A stretch of 47,728 nucleotides of DNA from Burkholderiaceae bacterium (GTDB lineage: Bacteria > Pseudomonadota > Gammaproteobacteria > Burkholderiales > Burkholderiaceae_C): the NCBI GenBank assembly GCA_017848435.1, contig JAFEHU010000068.1, positions 1-47,728 of the forward strand, given 5' to 3'. The position numbers were made by a program, and so were the translations under genes. Below are positions 1-6,876 of the stretch, piece by piece. How positions within the stretch are numbered: the first letter of the stretch is position 1; each line of letters opens with the position of its first letter. The notes under the pieces are model-generated. The model did not search any database, was not told the origin of the DNA, and was given only the letters and a program-made list of their open reading frames with translations.

Positions 1-622
1 GCGCATGGGTGGGGTCTTTCTGTTGCAGTTGGAGCAGGTGGGTCAGGGCCTGCAAGTCACCCCGCTGGCTGCGGCCTTGCGCGTCCAGCCCGGGGGCGTG
101 GCGCAGGTCGTCGTAATCGTGGAGGGTGAGGTGCAGGCCGATGGCTTCGCCCAGTTCGGCCGCGTGCACGCTCAGGCTCAGCACCTGGGTCGGTTCGCCC
201 CGAAAACTGTTGACGGTGTTGGCGGTGTAGCGCAACCGCTGGTCAATCAGCGCGATGTCGACCGCTTTCGAGTCGTCGCAAAACAGGTGCAGGTGGATGT
301 CCGACAGCCGGGTGGCGGTGCCACGCCAGACGGCGCCCACCAGGTACGGCCGGAAAGGCGCCAGCCGCGCCATCCACAGCGCGGCCAGCCGGCGCAGCGC
401 CGCCAGTTCGCCCGGCTGCGTGTCGGCACAAAACAGCGCCAGGTACTCGCGCACCGCGTCTTCCACCGCCGCGTTGTCCGGCAGGCTGGCGCGGGCCGAC
501 AGGCCCATGTGCTTGACGGCGCGGCGCTTGGCGGGACCGTATTCCAACCCTTCTTCCACCACCATGCGGGCGGCGGTGGCGGCGATTTCGGCTTTGAGGC
601 TGTCCATGCGCGCATTCTGCAT
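1..622 (-). CDS. Partial nucleotidyltransferase-like protein of unknown function, beside mpl
   Basis: The gene runs off the left edge; 207 codons are visible. I took the ATG at 622 as start; an in-frame GTG lies four codons upstream and a TAG ends the frame above that. The only recognisable signature is at about residues 95-111, VGAVWRGTATRLSDIHL, which resembles the pol-beta-type nucleotidyltransferase pattern G-S-x-x-R-G-T-A...S-D-[IV]-D-L. The usual Ser is Ala and the second Asp of the D-x-D pair is His (His110), so the site looks degenerate. A later Asp at about 122 (VDIAL) could be the third carboxylate. The gene diverges from mpl across a repeat-bearing gap. From memory, relatives in Burkholderiales are often labelled UDP-N-acetylmuramate--alanine ligase, which this sequence does not support. 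Substrate and activity are unknown. Confidence 0.6.
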   Translation of the reverse strand, partial: MQNARMDSLKAEIAATAARMVVEEGLEYGPAKRRAVKHMGLSARASLPDNAAVEDAVREYLALFCADTQPGELAALRRLAALWMARLAPFRPYLVGAVWRGTATRLSDIHLHLFCDDSKAVDIALIDQRLRYTANTVNSFRGEPTQVLSLSVHAAELGEAIGLHLTLHDYDDLRHAPGLDAQGRSQRGDLQALTHLLQLQQKDPTHA

Positions 623-677
623 GGGTTGTGCCACGGCGCGGCGCGCCAGGGCTTTGACGCGCGCCAGCGGCGAGGTT

Positions 678-745
678 GATTGCTATTTATTTCATAGCTG
701 CACCGGTAAATCCGACTAAGGCTGGCGGCCGAAATGGCTTTCAAA
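678..745 (+). repeat. Family-1 interspersed repeat, copy A (intergenic)
   Basis: An AT-rich block of about 60 bases in otherwise GC-rich DNA. It has the family-1 landmarks in order: TTGCTATT, ATAGCT, ACTAAGGC and an imperfect GGCnGnGGCC palindrome, followed by an AAAT tract. It fills most of the gap between the divergent nucleotidyltransferase-like gene and mpl, so the promoters and 5' leaders of both genes must overlap or flank it. Other copies lie at 4971, 13171, 21014, 26057, 41066 and 43469. Confidence 0.75.
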
Positions 746-761
746 GCACTAAAATTGGACC

Positions 762-2120
762 ATGCACATCCATATTCTGGGCATTTGCGGCACCTTCATG
801 GGTGGCGTGGCCGCCCTCGCCCGAGAAGCCGGGCACACAGTCACCGGCTGCGACGCCGGCGTTTACCCGCCGATGAGCGACCAGTTGCGCGCCCTGGGCA
901 TCGAACTGATCGAAGGTTTTGGGGCCGACCAGCTTGCGCTGAAGCCTGACGTGTTCGTGGTCGGCAACGTCGTCAGCCGTGCCCATACCGCCGCAGGGCC
1001 GAAGTTTCCGCTGATGGAAGCCATTCTCGACGCCGGCCTGCCCTACACCAGCGGCCCGCAGTGGCTGGCCGAACACGTGCTGCAAGGCCGCCACGTGCTG
1101 GCGGTGGCGGGCACGCACGGCAAAACCACCACCACCGGGATGTTGGCCTGGGTGCTGGAACAGGCGGGTTTGCAGCCGGGGTTTCTGGTGGGCGGCGTGC
1201 CGCTGAACTTTGGGGTTTCGGCACGCTTGGGATCAGGGAAAGCATTTGTCATCGAGGCCGACGAGTACGACACCGCGTTTTTCGACAAACGCAGCAAGTT
1301 CGTCCACTACCGGCCACGCACCGCCGTCCTGAACAACCTCGAGTTCGACCACGCGGACATTTTTGACGACCTCGCCGCCATCGAGCGGCAGTTCCACCAC
1401 TTGGTACGCACCGTGCCGTCGCAAGGCCAGGTGGTGTTCAACGCCGAGCAGGCCAGCCTGCAGCGGGTGCTGGTGCAGGGCTGCTGGAGCGGCCGGGCCG
1501 GTTTTGGCACCGGTGGCGACTGGGCTTTTGAAGGGCCGCCCAATGCGTTTGCGGTGCTGCACCACGGCCAGCGCGTGGCGGAAGTGGCGTGGGACCTGGC
1601 GGGTGTGCACAACCAGATGAACGCGTTGGCTGCCATCGCGGCGGCGGCGCATGTGGGCGTGGCACCGGCCGTGGCCGCCCGGGCGCTGTCCAGCTTTCGC
1701 AACGTTCGGCGCCGGCTGGAGGTGCGCGGCAGCGTCAACGGCGTCACCGTCTACGACGACTTCGCCCACCACCCGACCGCCATTGCCACGACGCTGGACG
1801 GCTTGCGCCGGCAGGTGGGTCAGGCCCGCATTGTGGCGGTGTTCGAGCCACGGTCCAACACCATGAAACTCGGCACCATGGCGGCGCAACTGCCCGCCAG
1901 CCTGGCGCAGGCCGACCGGGTGTTCTGCCACGCGGGCGGGCTGGACTGGGACGTACGCGGCGCGCTGGCGCCGCTGGGCGCCAAAGCCCAGGTGGCCGAC
2001 AGCGTGGACACGCTGCTGGCCCAACTGCGGCCTGTGCTGCAGCCGGGCGACCACGTGCTCTGCATGAGCAACGGCAGCTTCGGCGGGATCCACGCCCGCC
2101 TGCTGGCTGCGCTGGCCTGA
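762..2120 (+). CDS. mpl: UDP-N-acetylmuramate:L-alanyl-gamma-D-glutamyl-meso-diaminopimelate ligase
   Basis: This cytoplasmic recycling ligase reattaches the murein tripeptide released by wall turnover to UDP-MurNAc, bypassing MurC, MurD and MurE. The 452-residue protein has the Mur-ligase order. An N-terminal nucleotide-binding fold (IHILGICGTFMGG) is followed by the ATP loop [10 protein letters not shown] at residues 116-125, the EADEYDTAFF block near 166-174, NNLEFDHADIF near 191-201, and a C-terminal domain with YDDFAHHPTAI. The HIHILGICGTFMGG start and EADEYD block separate Mpl from MurC; the true murC lies at 21023-22468. The ATG at 762 has only a weak ribosome site. The stop is one base from the stop of the convergent DAHP synthase gene. 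Confidence 0.95.
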   Translation: MHIHILGICGTFMGGVAALAREAGHTVTGCDAGVYPPMSDQLRALGIELIEGFGADQLALKPDVFVVGNVVSRAHTAAGPKFPLMEAILDAGLPYTSGPQWLAEHVLQGRHVLAVAGTHGKTTTTGMLAWVLEQAGLQPGFLVGGVPLNFGVSARLGSGKAFVIEADEYDTAFFDKRSKFVHYRPRTAVLNNLEFDHADIFDDLAAIERQFHHLVRTVPSQGQVVFNAEQASLQRVLVQGCWSGRAGFGTGGDWAFEGPPNAFAVLHHGQRVAEVAWDLAGVHNQMNALAAIAAAAHVGVAPAVAARALSSFRNVRRRLEVRGSVNGVTVYDDFAHHPTAIATTLDGLRRQVGQARIVAVFEPRSNTMKLGTMAAQLPASLAQADRVFCHAGGLDWDVRGALAPLGAKAQVADSVDTLLAQLRPVLQPGDHVLCMSNGSFGGIHARLLAALA

Positions 2121-2121
2121 A

Positions 2122-3243
2122 TCAGCCCCGGCGCGCTTTCACCGCGTCGGACAGGATGTCCAGCGACTGCACCGAGTCGTCCCAGTTCAGGCAGGCGTCG
2201 GTGATGCTCTGGCCGTAGGCCAGCTTGCTCACGTCGTCTTTGCCCGGGGTGAACTTCTGGGCGCCGCCGTTCAGGTGGCTCTCCACCATCACGCCGAACA
2301 CGCTGCGCGAGCCGCCGGCGATCTGGCCGCCGATGTCGCGCGCCACCTCCAGCTGCTTCTCGTGCTGCTTGCTGCTGTTGGCGTGGCTGAAATCGACCAT
2401 CAGTGAGGCGGGCAGCTTGGCGGCTTCCAGGTCCTTGCAGGCGGCGGCCACGCTGGCCGCGTCGTAGTTGGGGCCTTTGCCGCCGCGCAGGATGACGTGG
2501 CAGTCCTGGTTGCCACGGGTCTGCACGATGGCGACCTGACCGTTCTTGTGCACTGACAAGAAGTGGTGCGGGCGCGAGGCCGACTGGATGGCGTCGGTGG
2601 CGATCTTGATGTTGCCGTCGGTGCCGTTCTTGAAGCCGATGGGCGCGCTCAGGCCCGAGGCCAGTTCACGGTGGATCTGGCTTTCGGTCGTGCGGGCGCC
2701 GATGGCCCCCCAGCTGATCAAGTCACCGATGTACTGAGGCGAGATCACGTCGAGGAACTCGCTGCCGGCAGGCAGGCCCAGGCGGTTGATGTCAATCAGC
2801 AGCTGGCGGGCGATGCGCAGGCCCTCGTCGATGCGGTAGCTCTCGTCGAGGTAGGGGTCGTTGATCAGGCCCTTCCAGCCGACGGTGGTGCGTGGCTTCT
2901 CGAAGTAGACGCGCATCACGATTTCCAGCGTGTCGGCGTACTTCTCGCGCTGGGCTTTCAGGCGTGCAGCGTATTCCAGCGCGGCCTTGGGGTCGTGGAT
3001 GGAGCACGGCCCGATGATCACCAGCAGGCGGTCGTCAACGCCCGTCATGATGTTGTGGATGGTCTTGCGGGTCTGCGTGATCAGCGTTTCCACCGGCGTG
3101 TTGCGGATGGGAAAGAAGCGGATCAAATGTTCGGGTGGCGGCAACACGTTGATGTCCTGGATGCGTTCGTCGTCGGTCTGGCTGGTCTTGTCGACGGTCG
3201 CATACCAGGCGTCGCTGCTGGGCACGTTGGATTTGTTGGTCAT
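2122..3243 (-). CDS. aroG: 3-deoxy-7-phosphoheptulonate (DAHP) synthase, class I
   Basis: The enzyme catalyses the first step of the shikimate pathway, phosphoenolpyruvate plus erythrose 4-phosphate to DAHP. The 373-residue protein is of AroF/G/H type. It has the IGPCSIHDP block with metal-ligand Cys80, PRTTVGWKGLINDP near 117-130, GARTTESQ, GFKNGTDG, and MVDFSHANSSKQ with the metal-binding His. I chose the ATG at 3243 because GAGGAG lies seven bases upstream. An in-frame ATG at 3270 exists but sits directly after the poly-U of an attenuator terminator. A Phe-rich leader peptide upstream suggests Phe-responsive attenuation, so the Phe-type symbol is used. The isozyme's own feedback specificity cannot be read from the sequence. 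Downstream it converges with mpl. Confidence 0.93.
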   Translation of the reverse strand: MTNKSNVPSSDAWYATVDKTSQTDDERIQDINVLPPPEHLIRFFPIRNTPVETLITQTRKTIHNIMTGVDDRLLVIIGPCSIHDPKAALEYAARLKAQREKYADTLEIVMRVYFEKPRTTVGWKGLINDPYLDESYRIDEGLRIARQLLIDINRLGLPAGSEFLDVISPQYIGDLISWGAIGARTTESQIHRELASGLSAPIGFKNGTDGNIKIATDAIQSASRPHHFLSVHKNGQVAIVQTRGNQDCHVILRGGKGPNYDAASVAAACKDLEAAKLPASLMVDFSHANSSKQHEKQLEVARDIGGQIAGGSRSVFGVMVESHLNGGAQKFTPGKDDVSKLAYGQSITDACLNWDDSVQSLDILSDAVKARRG

Positions 3244-3270
3244 CGGTCGCTCCTCAAAAAAATCGGGCAT

Positions 3271-3300
3271 AAAAAAACCGCCGGGCTTGCAGGCCGGCGG
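3271..3300 (-). terminator. Attenuator terminator upstream of the DAHP synthase gene
   Basis: On the minus strand, CCGCCGG (3300-3294) and CCGGCGG (3284-3278) form a 7-bp GC-only stem with a nine-base loop, followed by seven U residues (3277-3271). It lies between the leader peptide stop at 3324 and the ribosome site of the DAHP synthase gene. It would therefore end transcription before the structural gene when formed. Confidence 0.88.
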
Positions 3301-3356
3301 TTGTTTCGAGAATCTGGTTCGCTTTACGCGCGCACCTCTCGTCCGCCGGAGACCGG
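3294..3356 (-). promoter_or_regulatory. Antiterminator and protector pairing of the attenuator
   Basis: The 7-mer CCGGCGG occurs at 3349-3343 and again as the terminator's 3' arm. Both copies are perfect complements of CCGCCGG at 3300-3294, so an antiterminator (3349-3343 with 3300-3294) and the terminator exclude each other. A third element, CCGG at 3356-3353, can pair with CCGG at 3349-3346 across the loop TCT and hide the antiterminator arm. A ribosome stalled on the last Phe codons of the leader (near 3365-3357) would cover that protector and free the antiterminator. The pairings are read directly from the sequence; the mechanism is inferred by analogy with trp and phe operon attenuators. 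Confidence 0.75.
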
Positions 3357-3392
3357 GAACGTAAAGTAAAAATGGAAGTGGGCGCGTTGCAT
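3324..3392 (-). CDS. Phe-rich leader peptide (pheL-like)
   Basis: A 22-codon frame starts with ATG at 3392 and ends with TAA at 3326-3324. It encodes MQRAHFHFYFTFPV followed by SGGREVRA. Four Phe and one Tyr fall within residues 6-12, in a protein too short to be an enzyme. The run FYFTFP closely resembles the end of the E. coli pheL peptide. It sits 27 bases after the tldD stop and directly before an antiterminator/terminator pair ahead of the DAHP synthase gene. No strong ribosome site is visible and the promoter was not located; it may lie inside tldD. Confidence 0.8.
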   Translation of the reverse strand: MQRAHFHFYFTFPVSGGREVRA

Positions 3393-3419
3393 AGGTTTGA
3401 AATGTAGCACAGCCGCCGG

Positions 3420-4925
3420 TCAGGCGGTGCCACCCACCGTCAAGCCGTCGATGCGCAACGTCGGCTGGCCGACGCCGACCGGCACGCTCTGGCCTTCCTT
3501 GCCGCAGGTGCCGACGCCGCTGTCCAGCGCCATGTCGTTGCCGATCATGGTCACCTTCTTCAGCGACTCGGGACCGTTGCCGACGATGGTGGCGCCCTTC
3601 ACCGGGTACAGAATCTTGCCGTTCTCCACCCAGTAGGCCTCGCTGGCCGAAAACACGAATTTGCCGCTGGTGATGTCCACCTGGCCGCCACCGAAGTTGG
3701 TGGCGTACAGGCCCTTTTTGATGCTGGCCACAATTTCGTCCGCCGTTTTGTCGCCGCCCAGCATGTAGGTGTTGGTCATGCGCGGCATCGGGATGTGGGC
3801 GTAGCTCTCACGGCGGCCATTGCCAGTGGGCTTGACGCCCATCAGGCGCGCGTTCAGGCTGTCCTGGATGTAGCCTTTCAGGATGCCGTCTTCGATCAGC
3901 ACGTTGCGCTGCGACGCATTGCCTTCGTCGTCCACATTCAGCGAACCGCGCCGGTCGGCAATGGTGCCGTCGTCCAGCACGGTGACGCCCTTGGCCGCGA
4001 CGCGCTGGCCGATGCGGCCACTGAAAGCGCTGCTGCCCTTGCGGTTGAAGTCGCCTTCCAGCCCGTGGCCAATGGCCTCGTGCAGCAGGATGCCGGGCCA
4101 GCCGGGGCCGAGTACCACGGTCATTTCACCGGCCGGGGCCGGGCGCGATTCGAGGTTGGTGAGTGCGGCGGCCACGGCTTCGTCCACGTACTGGCTGATG
4201 CGCGCGTCGTCAAAGTAGGCCAACCCGAAGCGGCCACCGCCACCGGCCGAGCCCATTTCGCGGCGGCCGTTGTGCTCGGCGATCACCGTCACCGAGAGGC
4301 GCACCAACGGGCGCACGTCGGCGGCCAACGTACCGTCGGCCCGGGCCACCATCACCACGTCGTACTCACCGGCCAGGCCGGCCATCACCTGCGCGACGCG
4401 CAGGTCTTTGGCGCGGGCCAGCGTTTCCACCTTGCCGAGCAGCGCCACCTTGGCGGTGCTGTCCAGCGTGGCGATCGGGTCCATGCCGCGGTAGAGCGAG
4501 CGGCTCTTGGCAATTCTGTGGGCTGGCACCTTGATGCGGCCATGGCCGGCGCTGGCGCCAATCGTGCGCACGGTGCGGGCGGCGTCGAGCAGCGAGGCCT
4601 CGGAAATGTCGTCGGAATAGGCAAAGGCGGTTTTCTCACCGCTGACCGCGCGCACACCCACGCCCTGGTCGATGCTGAAGCTGCCGGTTTTCACAATGCC
4701 CTCTTCCAGGCTCCAGCCTTCGCTGCGGGTGTACTGGAAATACAGGTCGGCATCGTCCACCTTGTGCGCCTTGATATCCGCCAGCGCCTTGGCAATGTGC
4801 GACTCGTTCAGGCCGAACGGCGCCAGCAGCAGGCTTTTGGCAACGTCCAGCCGCTCGGCGGTGGACTGGGCTTGGGGAGCGGCTTTGGAGGAAAGCGACG
4901 GAGAAAGGCGGCGTGGTGCGAGCAT
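3420..4925 (-). CDS. tldD: Metalloprotease TldD
   Basis: TldD forms the catalytic subunit of the cytoplasmic TldD/TldE zinc protease, which degrades unfolded peptides and matures some antitoxins and microcins. The 501-residue product carries HEAIGH at residues 282-287, the HExxxH-type site of this family, followed by GLEGDFNRKGSSAFSG and the conserved C-terminal block with GTCGKEGQSVPVGVGQP. The ATG at 4925 was chosen over an upstream GTG at 4955 because homologous sequence begins near MLAPRR. No TldE/PmbA partner is in this window. The gene lies between rodA and the leader peptide of the DAHP synthase gene. Its stop is only 27 bases from the leader ATG, so readthrough into the attenuator is possible. 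Confidence 0.93.
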   Translation of the reverse strand: MLAPRRLSPSLSSKAAPQAQSTAERLDVAKSLLLAPFGLNESHIAKALADIKAHKVDDADLYFQYTRSEGWSLEEGIVKTGSFSIDQGVGVRAVSGEKTAFAYSDDISEASLLDAARTVRTIGASAGHGRIKVPAHRIAKSRSLYRGMDPIATLDSTAKVALLGKVETLARAKDLRVAQVMAGLAGEYDVVMVARADGTLAADVRPLVRLSVTVIAEHNGRREMGSAGGGGRFGLAYFDDARISQYVDEAVAAALTNLESRPAPAGEMTVVLGPGWPGILLHEAIGHGLEGDFNRKGSSAFSGRIGQRVAAKGVTVLDDGTIADRRGSLNVDDEGNASQRNVLIEDGILKGYIQDSLNARLMGVKPTGNGRRESYAHIPMPRMTNTYMLGGDKTADEIVASIKKGLYATNFGGGQVDITSGKFVFSASEAYWVENGKILYPVKGATIVGNGPESLKKVTMIGNDMALDSGVGTCGKEGQSVPVGVGQPTLRIDGLTVGGTA

Positions 4926-4970
4926 GGCCCCATTGTAGGGATTCAAGCGCCACACGGCTGGGGTGGGGTC

Positions 4971-5030
4971 ACTATCAAATCAATAGCTACACCACAAGAT
5001 TTGACTGAGGCCTGAAGGCTAAAAGGCTTT
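4971..5030 (+). repeat. Family-1 interspersed repeat, copy B (intergenic)
   Basis: Located between tldD and rodA, with the landmarks CTATCAAATCAATAGCTAC, GACTGAGGCC and GGCT. It is more diverged than the other copies: ACTAAGGCC has become ACTGAGGCC. It directly abuts the rodA terminator hairpin at 5031-5054 and supplies the upstream sequence of tldD. Confidence 0.6.
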
Positions 5031-5054
5031 AAAAATGCCGCAGGCGGCGTTTTT
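5031..5054 (-). terminator. Rho-independent terminator after rodA, possibly bidirectional
   Basis: GCCGC/GCGGC form a compact GC stem with a two-to-three base loop. It is flanked by five A residues on one side and five T residues on the other, so a U-run follows the stem on either strand. It begins five bases beyond the rodA stop. It should isolate rodA from the tldD/aroG group on the minus strand. Confidence 0.7.
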
Positions 5055-5059
5055 GGGCC

Positions 5060-6214
5060 TCAGGACTGCAACAACTGCCTTGACCTGGCGATCGACATCA
5101 GGATGCCGATCGCCATGCCCAGCGTCACCATGGCGGTACCGCCGTAGCTGATGAAGGGCAGCGGCACGCCCACCACCGGCAGGATGCCGCTGACCATGCC
5201 CATGTTGACGAAGGCGTAGGTGAAGAAAATCATGCACATGCTGCCGGCCAGCAGGCGGGCAAACAGCGTGGGCGCCTCCATTGCAATCACCAGCCCGCGC
5301 AGGATCAGGAAGATGAAGGCGGCGATCAGCGCCAGGTTGCCGAACAGGCCAAACTCTTCGGAAAACGCGGCGAAGATGAAGTCGGTGGTGCGCTCGGGGA
5401 TGAACTCCAGGTGCGTCTGCGTGCCCTGCATGAAGCCTTTGCCAAACAGGCCGCCGGAGCCAATCGCGATCATGCCCTGGATGATGTGGAAGCCCTTGCC
5501 CAGTGGGTCGCGGGTGGGGTCGAGCAGGGTGCAGATGCGCTGCTGCTGGTAGTCGTGCAGCACCGGCCAGCGCACGCCGTCGGCGCACAGGCTGGGCTCG
5601 AACACCACGATCAGGGCAATGCCCCCCAGCGCCAGCAACACCGGCGGAATGATCAGTTTCCAACTCAAGCCGGCAAAGAAAATCACCGACAGCCCCGCCG
5701 CCAGCACCAGCAGCGAGGTGCCCAGGTCGGGCTGCTTCATGATCAGGCCGATGGGCACCAGCAGCAGCAGCACGGCCACGGTAAAGTCCAGCGGCCGCAG
5801 CTGGCCCTCGCGCTTCTGGAACCACCAGGCCAGCATCAGCGGCATCGCGATCTTGAGGATCTCGCTCGGTTGGATCACCACCCCCAGGTTCAGCCAGCGG
5901 GTCGCGCCCTTTTTGGTGATGCCAAACAGCGCCACCGCGACCAGCAGCACCACCCCCAGCGTGTACAGCGGCAGCGCAAACTGCATCAAACGCCCGGGTG
6001 GCACCTGCGCCACCCCGAACATGATGGCGGCGGCAATCAGCATGTTGCGGCCGTGGTCGGCAAACCGGCTGCCGTGGTCGTAGCCGGACGAGAACATGAT
6101 CACCATGCCCGCCGCCGCCAGCAGCAGCACCGCCAGCGTCAGCGGCACATCGAACCCCTCAAAGTACGGGGCAATCCGTTGCAGCACGGAGGGGCGGTTC
6201 AAAACAGCGGACAT
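5060..6214 (-). CDS. rodA: Rod-shape peptidoglycan polymerase RodA (SEDS family)
   Basis: RodA is the inner-membrane SEDS glycosyltransferase of the elongasome; it polymerises lipid II with PBP2. The 384-residue protein is strongly hydrophobic, with about ten membrane segments. It has family blocks GATRWLNLGVVIQPSEILKI near 103-122, MKQPDLGTSL near 159-168, and a C-terminal GVPLPFISYGGTAM. The other SEDS protein here, ftsW (23544-24827), is in the division cluster. The absence of that context, together with MKQPDLGTS rather than LAEPDMGA, supports RodA. The start is ATG 6214. The gene diverges from the esterase gene across only 37 bases and ends at a terminator. mreB and mrdA are not in the window. 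Confidence 0.93.
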   Translation of the reverse strand: MSAVLNRPSVLQRIAPYFEGFDVPLTLAVLLLAAAGMVIMFSSGYDHGSRFADHGRNMLIAAAIMFGVAQVPPGRLMQFALPLYTLGVVLLVAVALFGITKKGATRWLNLGVVIQPSEILKIAMPLMLAWWFQKREGQLRPLDFTVAVLLLLVPIGLIMKQPDLGTSLLVLAAGLSVIFFAGLSWKLIIPPVLLALGGIALIVVFEPSLCADGVRWPVLHDYQQQRICTLLDPTRDPLGKGFHIIQGMIAIGSGGLFGKGFMQGTQTHLEFIPERTTDFIFAAFSEEFGLFGNLALIAAFIFLILRGLVIAMEAPTLFARLLAGSMCMIFFTYAFVNMGMVSGILPVVGVPLPFISYGGTAMVTLGMAIGILMSIARSRQLLQS

Positions 6215-6251
6215 GGCCGAATTATCCCGCGCCGCTGCCTATGATGGCCGC

Positions 6252-6842
6252 ATGCCGACCACCCATTTGCTCTACCTGCACGGTTTTCGCTCCTCGCCGC
6301 AGTCCGTCAAGGCGCAAAAAGTCGCCCGGCGGGTCGCGCTTCGGCACCCCGGCGTGGTCTGGTGGTGTCCGCAACTCGCCATTTCACCGGCCCAGGCGGC
6401 CGCGCAAATCGCCCAGGGCACCGCGGGCTGGCCAGCGGCGAGCATGGCGGTGGTCGGCTCGTCGCTGGGCGGTTTTTACGCCAGCTGGCTGGCCGCACGC
6501 ACCGGCTGCCGTGCGGTGCTGCTCAACCCCGCCGTGCACCCGGCCCGCGACCTGGCCAGGCACATTGGCGAACAAACCGCCTGGCACAACCCACAAGAAC
6601 GCTTTTTCTTCCAACCGGCCTTCGTGGATGAACTGCAGGCGCTCGACGCCGACACCCCGCCCCACCCGACACCCGGCCAGGTGCTCGCGGTTGTTGCCAA
6701 GGGCGATGAGGTGCTCGACTGGCGCGACATGGCCGCACGCCACGCCAGCGCCCGCCTGCAGCTGCTGGAAGGCAGCGACCACGCGCTGAGCGATTTCGAC
6801 GACCTGATCGACGGGGTGTTCGACTTCCTGCAGCTGGCCTGA
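6252..6842 (+). CDS. YqiA-type alpha/beta-hydrolase (esterase)
   Basis: A 196-residue cytoplasmic alpha/beta-hydrolase. LYLHGFRSSPQSVKAQ near residues 7-22 forms the oxyanion-hole strand. VVGSSLGGFYASWLA contains the G-x-S-x-G nucleophile elbow, GDEVLDW carries the probable Asp, and GSDHALSDF the probable His. This order matches the YqiA/UPF0227 esterases. The start was set at the ATG at 6252, where the family sequence begins, although the frame is open further upstream. The 34 bases before the next gene suggest it may be cotranscribed with the RNB nuclease. The physiological substrate is unknown. Confidence 0.85.
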   Translation: MPTTHLLYLHGFRSSPQSVKAQKVARRVALRHPGVVWWCPQLAISPAQAAAQIAQGTAGWPAASMAVVGSSLGGFYASWLAARTGCRAVLLNPAVHPARDLARHIGEQTAWHNPQERFFFQPAFVDELQALDADTPPHPTPGQVLAVVAKGDEVLDWRDMAARHASARLQLLEGSDHALSDFDDLIDGVFDFLQLA

Positions 6843-6876
6843 GGCCGCACCAACACCCCGTGGGACAATCCCGGCC

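Noticed and set aside
3244-3270. Longer DAHP synthase start at the ATG at 3270
   Set aside because: The ATG sits directly after the attenuator poly-U with no ribosome site, while GAGGAG precedes the ATG at 3243.
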